From an uncultured Eggerthellaceae bacterium (GTDB lineage Bacteria; Actinomycetota; Coriobacteriia; Coriobacteriales; Eggerthellaceae), in NCBI GenBank assembly GCA_934631995.1, contig CAKTYF010000005.1, positions 1 to 44,053 on the forward strand: a stretch of DNA of 44,053 nucleotides, written 5' to 3'. The translations under genes were made by a program, and so were the position numbers. Each line of letters begins with the position of its first letter. Position 1 is the first letter of the stretch. The notes beneath the pieces are model-generated. The model had not been told where the DNA came from and ran no database searches. It saw only the letters and a program-made list of their open reading frames with translations. Positions 33,171 to 41,667 of this stretch are shown here, piece after piece.

Positions 33171-34544
33171 TTAAGAGGAAGTCGAACGAAGATATTCACG
33201 AAGCTCGGTATCAAGAGAGGCCGCTTCGGTCAGTAATTCGTTGTATTGACCCTTGAATTCGTCCACTTTTTCGAAGAAGGGGTCGGTTGCAAGCGTCGTT
33301 ATATCAGAGATAAACGAATTCGCTTGCGAAACAGCCCTGCTATCGCAGCTGTTGTACTCATCGCTTTCCGTGGTAGCCAAATCAACGTCTTCTGCTTCGA
33401 TTGCCTCGCAGGCCGCAATCAAGTGGTCAAGCGCTTCAATACGTATCTCAATATACGCAGTATAATCAGATAATGCCAGTTCAGGGTACTGTTTATTCAA
33501 ACTTGCCAGTTCGGTTTTAGCTTGCTTGAACTCCGAACGTGCCGTTTCAGCGCCCGTCTTCGTTTGCGCAACGGAATCGGAATCAAGCGCCGAGAACGCG
33601 GAAACAAGCTGGCGCACGCTGGCATCGGCTGCAAGTAAGTTATCCCAAGCGCCGCTTAATTCATTGCATTGTTGATCAACGGCAAGCGCCTGCTCGATCA
33701 TCGAAGTGCCCAACGTGAGCATGGAGCGCCGTGCCTCGATGGCCGCCAACGTATTCCGAGCAGCTTGAACGTCTTTTTCATCGGTAAGCGAAGATTGCAC
33801 GCGCTTCACCAGCGTTTCGGCGTTGCTCAAATGCTGACGCGCCGTGGGAAGTTTTTCCTGCACGGTTTTCATTGCGGCAAGCGATTCGTCGCTCAACATG
33901 TCCGAGAACGAGGCATCCATTTCTGAAAGAATCTCATCGGCTTCGACAACTTCCGAAAGAGAAGACGTCAAAACTTGCTGGTAGGATTGGTTGAGCAGAT
34001 AGCCCTCGTAATAGCCACGCGCCAGGGAATATACGCCCACAGCCGCTGCAGCTATAATCAGGCACGCAAGACCTACCATGCCCACACGGCGCGTGGTGCG
34101 GGCGCGTTGCTGTTTCTTTTCGGGAGAAGCCGTATGAGCTGCGGAGATATCAGTGGCGCGTGCCTTGCTGCGGCGGGAGGCGGTTGCCGCCCCAACGGCG
34201 GATCCCGTAAAATCTTCCGTAAATCCACTGGTAACGGTTCCGCCGGAAATGGCATTGCTACCCAACGAGACGGTGCCCGTGGGATCATGCTCAACGGCAG
34301 CAGACGCAAATTCACCCGATGACAAGGGCAAACCTTCTTCACGTTTAGGCGCGCCCTTTATTTTTTTCTTTCCCGGAAGAGAGAAAAGCGCAACTTTACC
34401 CAACGGGTTTCCGTGTTTGGGCTGATTCGCCGCGTCTTGGCGCTGCTTTTTCGCATCCAAAACGCTGAACGAAATCTCGTTCGACGTACCCACCGTGTTG
34501 TTTTTCACATGCAAGCTATGCATGCCGAACTTGCGCGCCGTCAT
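33171..34544 (-). CDS. Membrane-anchored protein with helical extracytoplasmic domain
   Basis: 457 residues, ATG with AGGGA eight bases upstream; the ribosome site overlaps the end of the helicase gene, so translation is probably coupled. Residues 1-150 are cytoplasmic, polar and probably disordered, with basic clusters (KKQRARTTRR). One membrane helix follows (VGMVGLACLIIAAAAVGVYS). Residues ~185-457 are predicted to be almost entirely helical, with Leu/Ala/Glu heptad-like patterns (SLSEVVEADEILSEM, LPTARQHLSNAETLVKRVQ), which suggests a coiled-coil bundle outside the cell. I do not recognise a family. It lies between the DinG-like gene and the M28-like gene, all on the same strand. Confidence 0.85.
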   Translation of the reverse strand: MTARKFGMHSLHVKNNTVGTSNEISFSVLDAKKQRQDAANQPKHGNPLGKVALFSLPGKKKIKGAPKREEGLPLSSGEFASAAVEHDPTGTVSLGSNAISGGTVTSGFTEDFTGSAVGAATASRRSKARATDISAAHTASPEKKQQRARTTRRVGMVGLACLIIAAAAVGVYSLARGYYEGYLLNQSYQQVLTSSLSEVVEADEILSEMDASFSDMLSDESLAAMKTVQEKLPTARQHLSNAETLVKRVQSSLTDEKDVQAARNTLAAIEARRSMLTLGTSMIEQALAVDQQCNELSGAWDNLLAADASVRQLVSAFSALDSDSVAQTKTGAETARSEFKQAKTELASLNKQYPELALSDYTAYIEIRIEALDHLIAACEAIEAEDVDLATTESDEYNSCDSRAVSQANSFISDITTLATDPFFEKVDEFKGQYNELLTEAASLDTELREYLRSTSS

Positions 34545-34549
34545 GGACG

Positions 34550-37522
34550 TTATCCCTGATTCTTCCGAATGTCAGCAACAATTTCCGCACAAGTCATAAT
34601 CTTGACGTTTTTGCTGGGCATTGAGCGCAGGAACGTCTTTCCATATCCCTTGGAAAGCAGGCGATGGTCGGCAAGAATAAGAATTCCCTGGTCGGTGTTG
34701 GTGCGAATCAAGCGCCCTGCTGCCTGCTTCATTTCAATCACAGCAGCCGGCAATACGTAATGACGCCACGCGTCGGCATCACGCGAACTACGCTCGCATG
34801 ACAGCGGGTCAGTCGGCTTCGCAAACGGCAATTTCGGCACAATCACGCCGCGCAGCGTGGAACCCGGTGCGTCAAAGCCTTCCCAGAAACTCTTCAGCGC
34901 GAAAAGCGAGAGCTGCTTATTCGACAGGAATTCATCGCGCAGGCCCTTAACGGAAACGCCCCATTTTTGGCACACTAGGCGCAAATCCGCTTCTTTGAGC
35001 TGGGGATTTACCGCCTCATAGCAAGCATCCATCTCACGACGATTTGTAAAGAGCGTAAGCATTGACCCCTTTTGTGCCAAATGAGCTGCAACAAGCAGCT
35101 TTTGCAAATGCGCCAAGTAGCTCCGTTCGGCGGGGTCGGGCATGTCGCTGGGCACATAGATGGTCATGTTGTTGTCAAAATCAAAGCTGGAATCAAGCCT
35201 GAGCGTAGCTGCCTGGGAATTCTCGCTTTGGTTGAGACCCATAGCGTTCTCGAACGCCTCAAAACTCTCGCCAACGGCAACGGTCGCCGAAGCATACACA
35301 ACGGAATGCGTGCGCTGGTACAGCGAATCTTCCAACATGAAGCCCATGTTCAGCGGCAACGCTTCAATGCGGTCAACGAAGCGGTCTTTCTTGTGAGAAA
35401 TCGTAGCGGAATATGCATACAGCTCAGAAGGCTTCGAGAACACGGTCTCGCACACATCAAGGACTTCGCGCAGCGAAAGCGCAATAACGGCAATCTCTCG
35501 TTGAAGGGCCGCGGCAGCGGCATCTTCTTCAAGATAGACAACAAGCTCTTGACATGCAGAAATAAGTTTTTCGGAAGCGTTTTGCACTGCCAGTGCGCGC
35601 GCACTCAATTCCGTGAAACGCTGGCCCTTACGCACCTCATCGTTGATCCATAAATCAACGAATTCGTAATTCTTATTGCGGGCGGTGTCGTAATACAGCA
35701 GCTCCTTGACCTGCGGAACGTACTCTTTTACCGCCTCATTGAACTCTTTACCTGCAGAAAACGCTTTTCCCGTCAGGGCATACAGCAGATTTTCCTGGCT
35801 TTCGTCTTTCGTGGCGGCAGCACGGCGCTGCACGCGTGCGAAAATATTGCGATTATCGTCAGACGCCACTTTATGAGCAATGTTAACCAGCTCTTCAGAC
35901 GAAAGCTTGCTGGAGAACGCCTTGCGTGCTTCTTGCTCTGCTCCATGGGCCTCATCAACCACCCAATAGCGAATCGGCGGCAGCAGACCGCCATCGGCTG
36001 CAAGATCGCAGAAAAGCAGGCTGTGATTTGTTACCACGATATCTGCCGCTGCCGCCTTGCGACGAGAACCGTGCACAAAACAGCTCGCCCCGTAATACGG
36101 GCACTTGCGACGCAGACACTCTTGGCTTCCGCACGTAATGGACCAGCGCGGAAGCAGGCGATAGTCAATTTTCAGCGTGTCAATGTCGCTGTATTCCGAC
36201 TGCTCGATGAAAGAGAGAAGCGCTGCAACCGCAACGGCGCAGGTCATTTGCTTGTCGCCCAGCATGCGATCAAACTGGTGCTCGGCCACCAAATGCTCAA
36301 TTTTGCGCAAGCAGGGGTAATGCGAAAATCCCTTCAAGGCAGCATACGTAAGACCGCCCAACGCTTTGTCTAGCAAGGGAAGCTCGTGATAAATCAGCTG
36401 GTCAAGCAACGCATTTGTTTTTGTTGCAACGCCAACCGTTATGTTGTTTTTCTTCGCCAAAAGCGCCGCCGGAAGCAAATATGCCATAGATTTGCCAACG
36501 CCGGTACCAGCCTCCACAACCAGATTCTCCGATTGCTCGAACGCCTTTCCTACCGCGCATGACATCTGGCATTGCTCGTCGCGACGTTCAAACTGCTGAT
36601 AAAGGCCGCCAACAAGACCGCCTTCGCTGAATGCTGCTGCAATTTCCTCTTGCGAAGGCGCTTTGATGCCCACCAACGGATCATCGGCCAGCGTCTCGGC
36701 ATCGGCACGCGCTTTCAAATCGCAGGCGCTGACCGCTTCCCGGCGTGTACCACGCAGCGAGAAATGAGGAACCGTTTCGCCTTGCGCGGCAGCAGCTTTT
36801 TCGTTCTGCTGGTTGAAATAATCAAACACAACCTGAGTTGGCCACTCTTCGGGAGTCGCAAAACCCGCAATCAGCGCAACAAGGGGGGCGGGCATGGATG
36901 CAATAGCCGCCAACAGCACCGGAAGCACCGCACAAGTTGCTTCCACATCGGCATCGGCACGATGCGTTGAAAGGGGCAGATCGAAAGCGCGCACCAGGTC
37001 AAGCAGACGATGCGACTTCAAGCGCGGCAAGCCAACGCGCGCCAAATCAAGCGAGTCCACCCAAGTGTTTTCGAGAAGAGGGTACCCAGCCGGATGCTTC
37101 GTAGTAAACGTACGGTCAAAATCAGCATTGTGAGCCACGCAGATAGCATCGCCCACAAATTCAACCAGCTGTTCCAGCGCTTCATTCGGCGTAGGCGCGC
37201 CGGCGATATCTTCCTGGGAAATATGCGTCAGGTGGACAATTTCTTCAGGGATTTCCTTACCCGGATCAACAAACGTGTTGAACCACGCAACGATTTTACC
37301 GCCTTCTACGCGAGCTGCGGCAATCTGAATCAAATCATCGTGGTTGTACGATAAGCCAGTGGTTTCCGTATCGATAACCACCACGTTATTGCTGAATATA
37401 CCAAAATCGGCCGCTTGCGCAGCCTCTTTCAATGTTCCGTAGCGCCTGCAAACACTCTCAGGAGTGCCGTCGCAGATAAATTCTTGCAGGGAAGCGCTTA
37501 TTCCCGTAATGTGTCTTTCCAT
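34550..37522 (-). CDS. dinG: DnaQ-DinG type exonuclease-helicase
   Basis: About 990 residues from ATG 37522; a GTG at 37579 would add 19 residues and neither start has a clear ribosome site. The N-terminal DEDDh exonuclease domain has VVVIDTETTG, AHNADFDRTF and HRADADVEAT. The helicase domain has Walker A EAGTGVGKSM, an iron-sulfur cluster region with CGSQECLRRKCPYYGASC, the DEAH box VVDEAHG, motif V-like KSFWEGFDAPGSTLRGVIV and motif VI QAAGRLIRTNTDQG. This exonuclease-XPD/DinG fusion is the usual DinG form in Firmicutes and related Gram-positives and acts in DNA repair or R-loop resolution. Divergent from the tail-anchored gene at 37597. Confidence 0.92.
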   Translation of the reverse strand: MERHITGISASLQEFICDGTPESVCRRYGTLKEAAQAADFGIFSNNVVVIDTETTGLSYNHDDLIQIAAARVEGGKIVAWFNTFVDPGKEIPEEIVHLTHISQEDIAGAPTPNEALEQLVEFVGDAICVAHNADFDRTFTTKHPAGYPLLENTWVDSLDLARVGLPRLKSHRLLDLVRAFDLPLSTHRADADVEATCAVLPVLLAAIASMPAPLVALIAGFATPEEWPTQVVFDYFNQQNEKAAAAQGETVPHFSLRGTRREAVSACDLKARADAETLADDPLVGIKAPSQEEIAAAFSEGGLVGGLYQQFERRDEQCQMSCAVGKAFEQSENLVVEAGTGVGKSMAYLLPAALLAKKNNITVGVATKTNALLDQLIYHELPLLDKALGGLTYAALKGFSHYPCLRKIEHLVAEHQFDRMLGDKQMTCAVAVAALLSFIEQSEYSDIDTLKIDYRLLPRWSITCGSQECLRRKCPYYGASCFVHGSRRKAAAADIVVTNHSLLFCDLAADGGLLPPIRYWVVDEAHGAEQEARKAFSSKLSSEELVNIAHKVASDDNRNIFARVQRRAAATKDESQENLLYALTGKAFSAGKEFNEAVKEYVPQVKELLYYDTARNKNYEFVDLWINDEVRKGQRFTELSARALAVQNASEKLISACQELVVYLEEDAAAAALQREIAVIALSLREVLDVCETVFSKPSELYAYSATISHKKDRFVDRIEALPLNMGFMLEDSLYQRTHSVVYASATVAVGESFEAFENAMGLNQSENSQAATLRLDSSFDFDNNMTIYVPSDMPDPAERSYLAHLQKLLVAAHLAQKGSMLTLFTNRREMDACYEAVNPQLKEADLRLVCQKWGVSVKGLRDEFLSNKQLSLFALKSFWEGFDAPGSTLRGVIVPKLPFAKPTDPLSCERSSRDADAWRHYVLPAAVIEMKQAAGRLIRTNTDQGILILADHRLLSKGYGKTFLRSMPSKNVKIMTCAEIVADIRKNQG

Positions 37523-37596
37523 AGTGAGAAGCGTACCATCTCTTACTCTTTCATACAAACCATTACCCCGAAAAACCACGGTATCAGGAGTTTTTC

Positions 37597-38241
37597 ATGC
37601 TTAACGATTTTTGCTACAGCACTTACGCACGTTTTGAGACGGAATCGCGCGCGCAAGGCGCAGCGCTTATGGGCGGCGATCACCTTATTGGCGATATTTA
37701 CACCCTTGAACCCAAATTGCAGGAAGATCGTTCGTATCGCATTTGGTTGGTTAATCGTTTTGGTGCGAAAGTTGCCTTTCTTGCCGCCAACGAAGAGCAT
37801 CGAATCCTTTCTTTACAGGCGCGCGGATGGACCCTGCGCGCGCTTTTATCGTTTGTTGCTTTAGGACAAGATCCCATCGGTTATTGGGGCGAAGTCGTTT
37901 TGCTCTGCAACGACCCCCATTACGACCAGGAGTTTAATGCATTTGCCCTGAATCTGCGCGAACTTATGGCTCAAGGCATTCGACCCGCCGTCGATTTTAC
38001 CGAACAAGCCGCGCGTCAAATTATTGAATCCAAGGGAACATGGCTTCCTTCCGACCGCGTGGGGTTGCCCCGCATCGGGAAAGATTCTGCTTTGGTGAAA
38101 ACGCACCGCTCTGCATCGGAAAAGCTCATCGAAGCGGGACGCCAGAAAAACAAGGGCTGTTATGCCACCTCGATCGTTGTTTGGGTTATCGTCGCCGTTG
38201 CCTTGATTGCAGGCATTGCCAAGCTGCTTGGTTTGTTCTAG
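37597..38241 (+). CDS. Unknown protein with C-terminal membrane anchor
   Basis: 214 residues, ATG with AGGAG about six bases upstream. The soluble N-terminal part (1-185) has a region DHLIGDIYTLEPKLQEDRSY followed by a beta-rich segment (IWLVNRFGAKVAFLA, GEVVLLC) that vaguely recalls HIRAN-like folds, though I cannot assign it. Residues ~192-212 (SIVVWVIVAVALIAGIAKLL) form a single C-terminal membrane helix, so the protein is tail-anchored with its domain in the cytoplasm. It is divergent from dinG and its TAG stop shares the CTAG tetranucleotide with the ddl stop on the opposite strand. Confidence 0.82.
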   Translation: MLNDFCYSTYARFETESRAQGAALMGGDHLIGDIYTLEPKLQEDRSYRIWLVNRFGAKVAFLAANEEHRILSLQARGWTLRALLSFVALGQDPIGYWGEVVLLCNDPHYDQEFNAFALNLRELMAQGIRPAVDFTEQAARQIIESKGTWLPSDRVGLPRIGKDSALVKTHRSASEKLIEAGRQKNKGCYATSIVVWVIVAVALIAGIAKLLGLF

Positions 38242-39245
38242 CAGCTTTCTGCTTTTTCTTCCTGCAGGGCCTTCGCTTGGCGAACTTCCAAATTGTCACA
38301 GCAGTTTTCAAATGCCAAATCAATCAGGCGTTTAGCAAGTTGTGCGAAGGAATACCCTTTTGCACGCGCGGCATCGGGCAAAAGCGATGTTTCCGTCATG
38401 CCCGGAATGGTATTCGTTTCAAGAATCCATGCCTCACCTTGGTCGTCAACAATGAAATCAGAACGGGAAACGCCTGCGCACCCCAATGCTTTATGAGCAG
38501 CAATGGCCATACCCTGCAATTTCGCGGAAAGCTCTCCAGGAATTGGTGCGGGACACAAATGCTGAGAACCACCGGGTGCGTATTTCGCTTCGTAATCGTA
38601 ATACGCGGACTGGGGAATAATCTGGATAACGGGCAGCGGCTCAATCTCATTGTTTCCAATAACGGCAACGGTAAATTCGCCACCTGCAACATATTGCTCA
38701 ATGAGCACTTCCTGGCTGAAACTCAGCGCTTGTTGAACGGCATCAAGAATAGCCTCTTCCCCATCAACAATGTAAACGCCGTTACTGCTGCCTTCCGAGC
38801 AAGCTTTTACCACGCAATGTGATCCGATTTTCGCTAAAACTTCGTTTATATCAACGTCTTCAAGGCGCGTATAAGATAAAGAGCCAGGTGTTTGAATGCC
38901 CGCAGCCTCATACACCATCTTCGATTTTGCTTTATTGATAGCAAGAGCGCTCGCCGCAACACCCGACCCAATATAGGGAATGCCCAGAATCTCCAGCATC
39001 CCTTGAATGGTACCGTCTTCGCCGCCTTCGCCATGAAGAGCAAGGAATGCAACATCAAAATGTCCGCTTACCAACGCGATAAGATCCTCTTTGACAGAAG
39101 GATCGAGCATTGTAACGTGAAAGCCGGCCTCAAGCAGTGCGGTCTGAGCTCCCTTGCCCGAAACAAGCGATACCGCTCGCTCGCCACTGGTGCCGCCGCA
39201 AAGCAGCGCAACATTGCATTCGGAAGGGTTTGTGTATGCAGCCAT
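38238..39245 (-). CDS. ddl: D-alanine--D-alanine ligase
   Basis: 335 residues with the ATP-grasp signatures of Ddl: ALLCGGTSGERAVSLVSGKG at the start, LHGEGGEDGTIQGMLEILGI, VVKACSEGSSNGVYIV, and the omega loop YYDYEAKYAPGG followed by SRSDFIVDDQGEAWILETNT and IPGMTETSLLP. The Tyr-containing omega loop indicates D-Ala-D-Ala rather than D-Ala-D-Lac specificity, so vancomycin resistance by this enzyme is not expected. It makes the dipeptide for peptidoglycan precursors in the cytoplasm. Divergent from rlmN. Confidence 0.96.
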   Translation of the reverse strand: MAAYTNPSECNVALLCGGTSGERAVSLVSGKGAQTALLEAGFHVTMLDPSVKEDLIALVSGHFDVAFLALHGEGGEDGTIQGMLEILGIPYIGSGVAASALAINKAKSKMVYEAAGIQTPGSLSYTRLEDVDINEVLAKIGSHCVVKACSEGSSNGVYIVDGEEAILDAVQQALSFSQEVLIEQYVAGGEFTVAVIGNNEIEPLPVIQIIPQSAYYDYEAKYAPGGSQHLCPAPIPGELSAKLQGMAIAAHKALGCAGVSRSDFIVDDQGEAWILETNTIPGMTETSLLPDAARAKGYSFAQLAKRLIDLAFENCCDNLEVRQAKALQEEKAESC

Positions 39246-39347
39246 GTAAGGCGCTCCTTATTTCGAAATATCGTGAAATTCGTCGAGAAATGTCGTATAT
39301 CAAGCTGTTCTCTTAAAACAATGTTCCAAGTATAGCAAAGAGTCTTC

Positions 39348-39353
39348 TATAAT
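39348..39353 (+). promoter_or_regulatory. -10 element of rlmN, predicting a leaderless transcript
   Basis: TATAAT at 39348-39353 places transcription start at about 39360-39361, at the ATG of rlmN itself. The -35 is weak. No ribosome site precedes either possible ATG. Confidence 0.45.
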
Positions 39354-39360
39354 GCCGATT

Positions 39361-40398
39361 ATGAAAACAAGCATTTACACTCTTTCACGTAATCGACTTC
39401 TTAGTTTGGTAAAAGAAGCCGGACAACCTGCATTCCGCGGGAAACAGCTCTACGAATGGCTCTATGTTCACTATGTTGATTCACTCGACGAAATGAGCAA
39501 TCTTCCAAAAATGCTGCGGCAAAAGCTCGAAGCGGATTACTCCCTTGTCAAACCAAGCGTGTTTCATAAAGCTGTTTCCTTTGATGGAACCAGAAAATAC
39601 GTCTTTCAGCTGGAAGACGGCGCCCTTATCGAATCGGTTGGCATACCATCCGGAAAAAACAACGAACGCTTGACGGTCTGTTTTTCAACCCAGGTTGGTT
39701 GTGCCATGCAATGTCAGTTTTGTGCCACCGCAAAAGAAGGATTCACGCGTAATTTATCTATTGGCGAGGTTGTGAGTCAAATTCTGTTGGTCCAAGAGGA
39801 TTTCCAACAGCGCGTTTCCAACATTGTGGGAATGGGACAAGGTGAACCGTTTGCGAACTACGATAACGTGCTGGAAGCGATTCGCATTTTGAACGACCCC
39901 AAGGGAATTGCCATTGGCGCGCGCCATATAACAATCTCAACTTGCGGTCTATTCCCCGGCATCGAGCGATTCTCGCAAGAACCGGAGCAATTCACGCTGG
40001 CTATTTCACTCCATGCCGCGCTTCAGAGCAAACGTGACAAATTGATGCCGCGCGTTGCGAATATGCCGCTTTCCGGATTGAAAGAAACGTTGCAGCACTA
40101 TACCGCGGCTACAAATCGCCGCGTAACACTCGAGTATTTGCTCATTAAAGGGGTGAATGACAGCGAAGAGGACTTGAAAGCGCTCGCCCGTTTCTGCACG
40201 AATCTTCTTTGCCATGTTAATTTGCTACCTTTGAACGACATTGATGATTCTCCTTGGAAGCCCTCTGACCAATCGGTTGCAAATCACTGGATCTCAATAC
40301 TTATGGGCAAGGGAATCGAGACAAGCATGCGTCAGTCGCGTGGATCTGACATTGATGCAGCATGCGGACAGCTGAAAAATTCCCTTCGCAAGAAATAA
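39361..40398 (+). CDS. rlmN: Dual-specificity rRNA/tRNA methyltransferase RlmN
   Basis: 345 residues from ATG 39361; an in-frame ATG at 39352 would add three residues but overlaps the -10 element. Radical SAM motif CAMQCQFCAT (C-x3-C-x2-C), GMGQGEPFANYDNV, HITISTCGL, LAISLHA and the C-terminal methyl-carrying Cys in AACGQL are all present. RlmN methylates A2503 of 23S rRNA and A37 of some tRNAs, using a Cys-bound methyl. Convergent with parB; a parS-containing palindrome separates them. Confidence 0.96.
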   Translation: MKTSIYTLSRNRLLSLVKEAGQPAFRGKQLYEWLYVHYVDSLDEMSNLPKMLRQKLEADYSLVKPSVFHKAVSFDGTRKYVFQLEDGALIESVGIPSGKNNERLTVCFSTQVGCAMQCQFCATAKEGFTRNLSIGEVVSQILLVQEDFQQRVSNIVGMGQGEPFANYDNVLEAIRILNDPKGIAIGARHITISTCGLFPGIERFSQEPEQFTLAISLHAALQSKRDKLMPRVANMPLSGLKETLQHYTAATNRRVTLEYLLIKGVNDSEEDLKALARFCTNLLCHVNLLPLNDIDDSPWKPSDQSVANHWISILMGKGIETSMRQSRGSDIDAACGQLKNSLRKK

Positions 40399-40501
40399 GA
40401 AACTGATGGTCCTTGCTCCGAACGACAAGACGAAGGCATAAATGCTAACACCGCAGGATTCAAAGCTTTGAACCAAAGATTTATCATGAAACAAAGCATC
40501 A

Positions 40502-40535
40502 AAAAAAGAGTGTTTCACGTGAAACACTCTTTTTT
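40502..40535. terminator. 34-bp perfect palindrome: bidirectional terminator containing parS
   Basis: AAAAAAGAGTGTTTCAC followed by GTGAAACACTCTTTTTT is an unbroken palindrome between convergent rlmN and parB. On each strand it has a GAGTGTTTC stem followed by a T-run, so it can act as an intrinsic terminator in both directions. Confidence 0.8.
40511..40526. other. parS: parS site 1
   Basis: TGTTTCACGTGAAACA, an exact match to the widely conserved chromosomal parS. It is 32 bp downstream of the parB stop. Confidence 0.95.
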
Positions 40536-40557
40536 CTTACTATCTTAAGCTGGCGTT

Positions 40558-41667
40558 TTACTGCTCCTCGCTTGATGCGCTTTCATTCGCAAACATTGCG
40601 GTAAACAAACGCTGCAGATCATCTTCGTCCTTAAATTCAATCTCGATTCGATTGCGCCCTTGGGATGTCTTGACTTTAACCGTCGTGTTCAGGCGGTCAT
40701 GAAGGCTGCGCGCCACTTTCTTATACGTCTTTGGAACAGCGTTTTGCGCGGACGGCGCCTTCTTCTTAGAATCAAGCGACATCAAGCGAGCAAGATTTTC
40801 TGCTTCACGAACAGAAAGCTTAGATTCAAGAAGTTTCTGTGTGAGCTTCATGCGTCCCTCGGGTGTTGGGATGGAAAGAATCGCGCGGGCATGACCGGCG
40901 GTGATTTTTTCCTCATACAGCAACTTCTGGGCTTCTTCGGGCAAATCCAGCAAGCGAACCGCATTTGCAACGGTAGAACGTCCCTTGGAAACCATCTGAG
41001 CAACCTGAGATTGATTCAGATTCTTCTTATCCATAAGACGACGATATGCATACGCTTCTTCTATGGGATTTAAATCAGAGCGCTGGATGTTCTCAATAAG
41101 GGCAAGCTCGAGCGTCTCTTCATCATCCGCTTCTTTAATGCGAACAGGCACTTCCGTTAAACCAGCCAACTTAGATGCGCGATAACGGCGTTCGCCCGCG
41201 ATAATTTCATATTTGCCATCTTTAGGACGCACCAGAATAGGCTGAAGCAAGCCGTCTTTTTTGATTGACGATGCAAGCTCTTCAAGCTCTTCTTTCTTGA
41301 AATTGATACGAGGCTGATTTTCATTCGGCTCAATTAAATCCAAAGAAAGCGTGTCAGGAAGTTTATTTCCTTGCGCTTCCTCAAGAACTTTCTCCGGTTC
41401 GGAAGAAGGAGCGGTTTGCGTCACAGGAGTAACCACTTTCTGTTCCACACGCACCGTGTTATCGATGATTTCTCCCGTTGAAGCATTGATGCGTCCCATA
41501 GAAATACGTTCACGCGGCGGATTTTGCGTCGGTTGCTGTTGAGCGGGAATGGAGGGATTTATTTGAGCCGGTGCAGCCTGATGCTGCGGCTGCGGCTGCG
41601 CAGCAGATTCCTCGTAAGAGCCTCCAAGCAACGATCCAAGACCGCGACCAAGTGCATTCTTAGCCAC
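40558..41667 (-). CDS. parB: Chromosome partitioning protein ParB
   Basis: 369 residues from GTG 41667 with GAGGTGA upstream; overlaps parA by 8 bp. The N-terminal ALGRGLGSLLG motif, which stimulates ParA ATPase, is followed by a Gln/Pro-rich linker of ~85 residues. The CTPase/ParB-N domain (about 105-200) carries the GERRYRASKLAGL motif and LIENIQRSDLNPIEEA; the helix-turn-helix follows (LNQSQVAQMVSKGRSTVANA). The C-terminal dimerisation domain ends the protein. It loads at parS as a CTP-dependent clamp and works with ParA in origin segregation. Confidence 0.97.
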   Translation of the reverse strand: MAKNALGRGLGSLLGGSYEESAAQPQPQHQAAPAQINPSIPAQQQPTQNPPRERISMGRINASTGEIIDNTVRVEQKVVTPVTQTAPSSEPEKVLEEAQGNKLPDTLSLDLIEPNENQPRINFKKEELEELASSIKKDGLLQPILVRPKDGKYEIIAGERRYRASKLAGLTEVPVRIKEADDEETLELALIENIQRSDLNPIEEAYAYRRLMDKKNLNQSQVAQMVSKGRSTVANAVRLLDLPEEAQKLLYEEKITAGHARAILSIPTPEGRMKLTQKLLESKLSVREAENLARLMSLDSKKKAPSAQNAVPKTYKKVARSLHDRLNTTVKVKTSQGRNRIEIEFKDEDDLQRLFTAMFANESASSEEQ

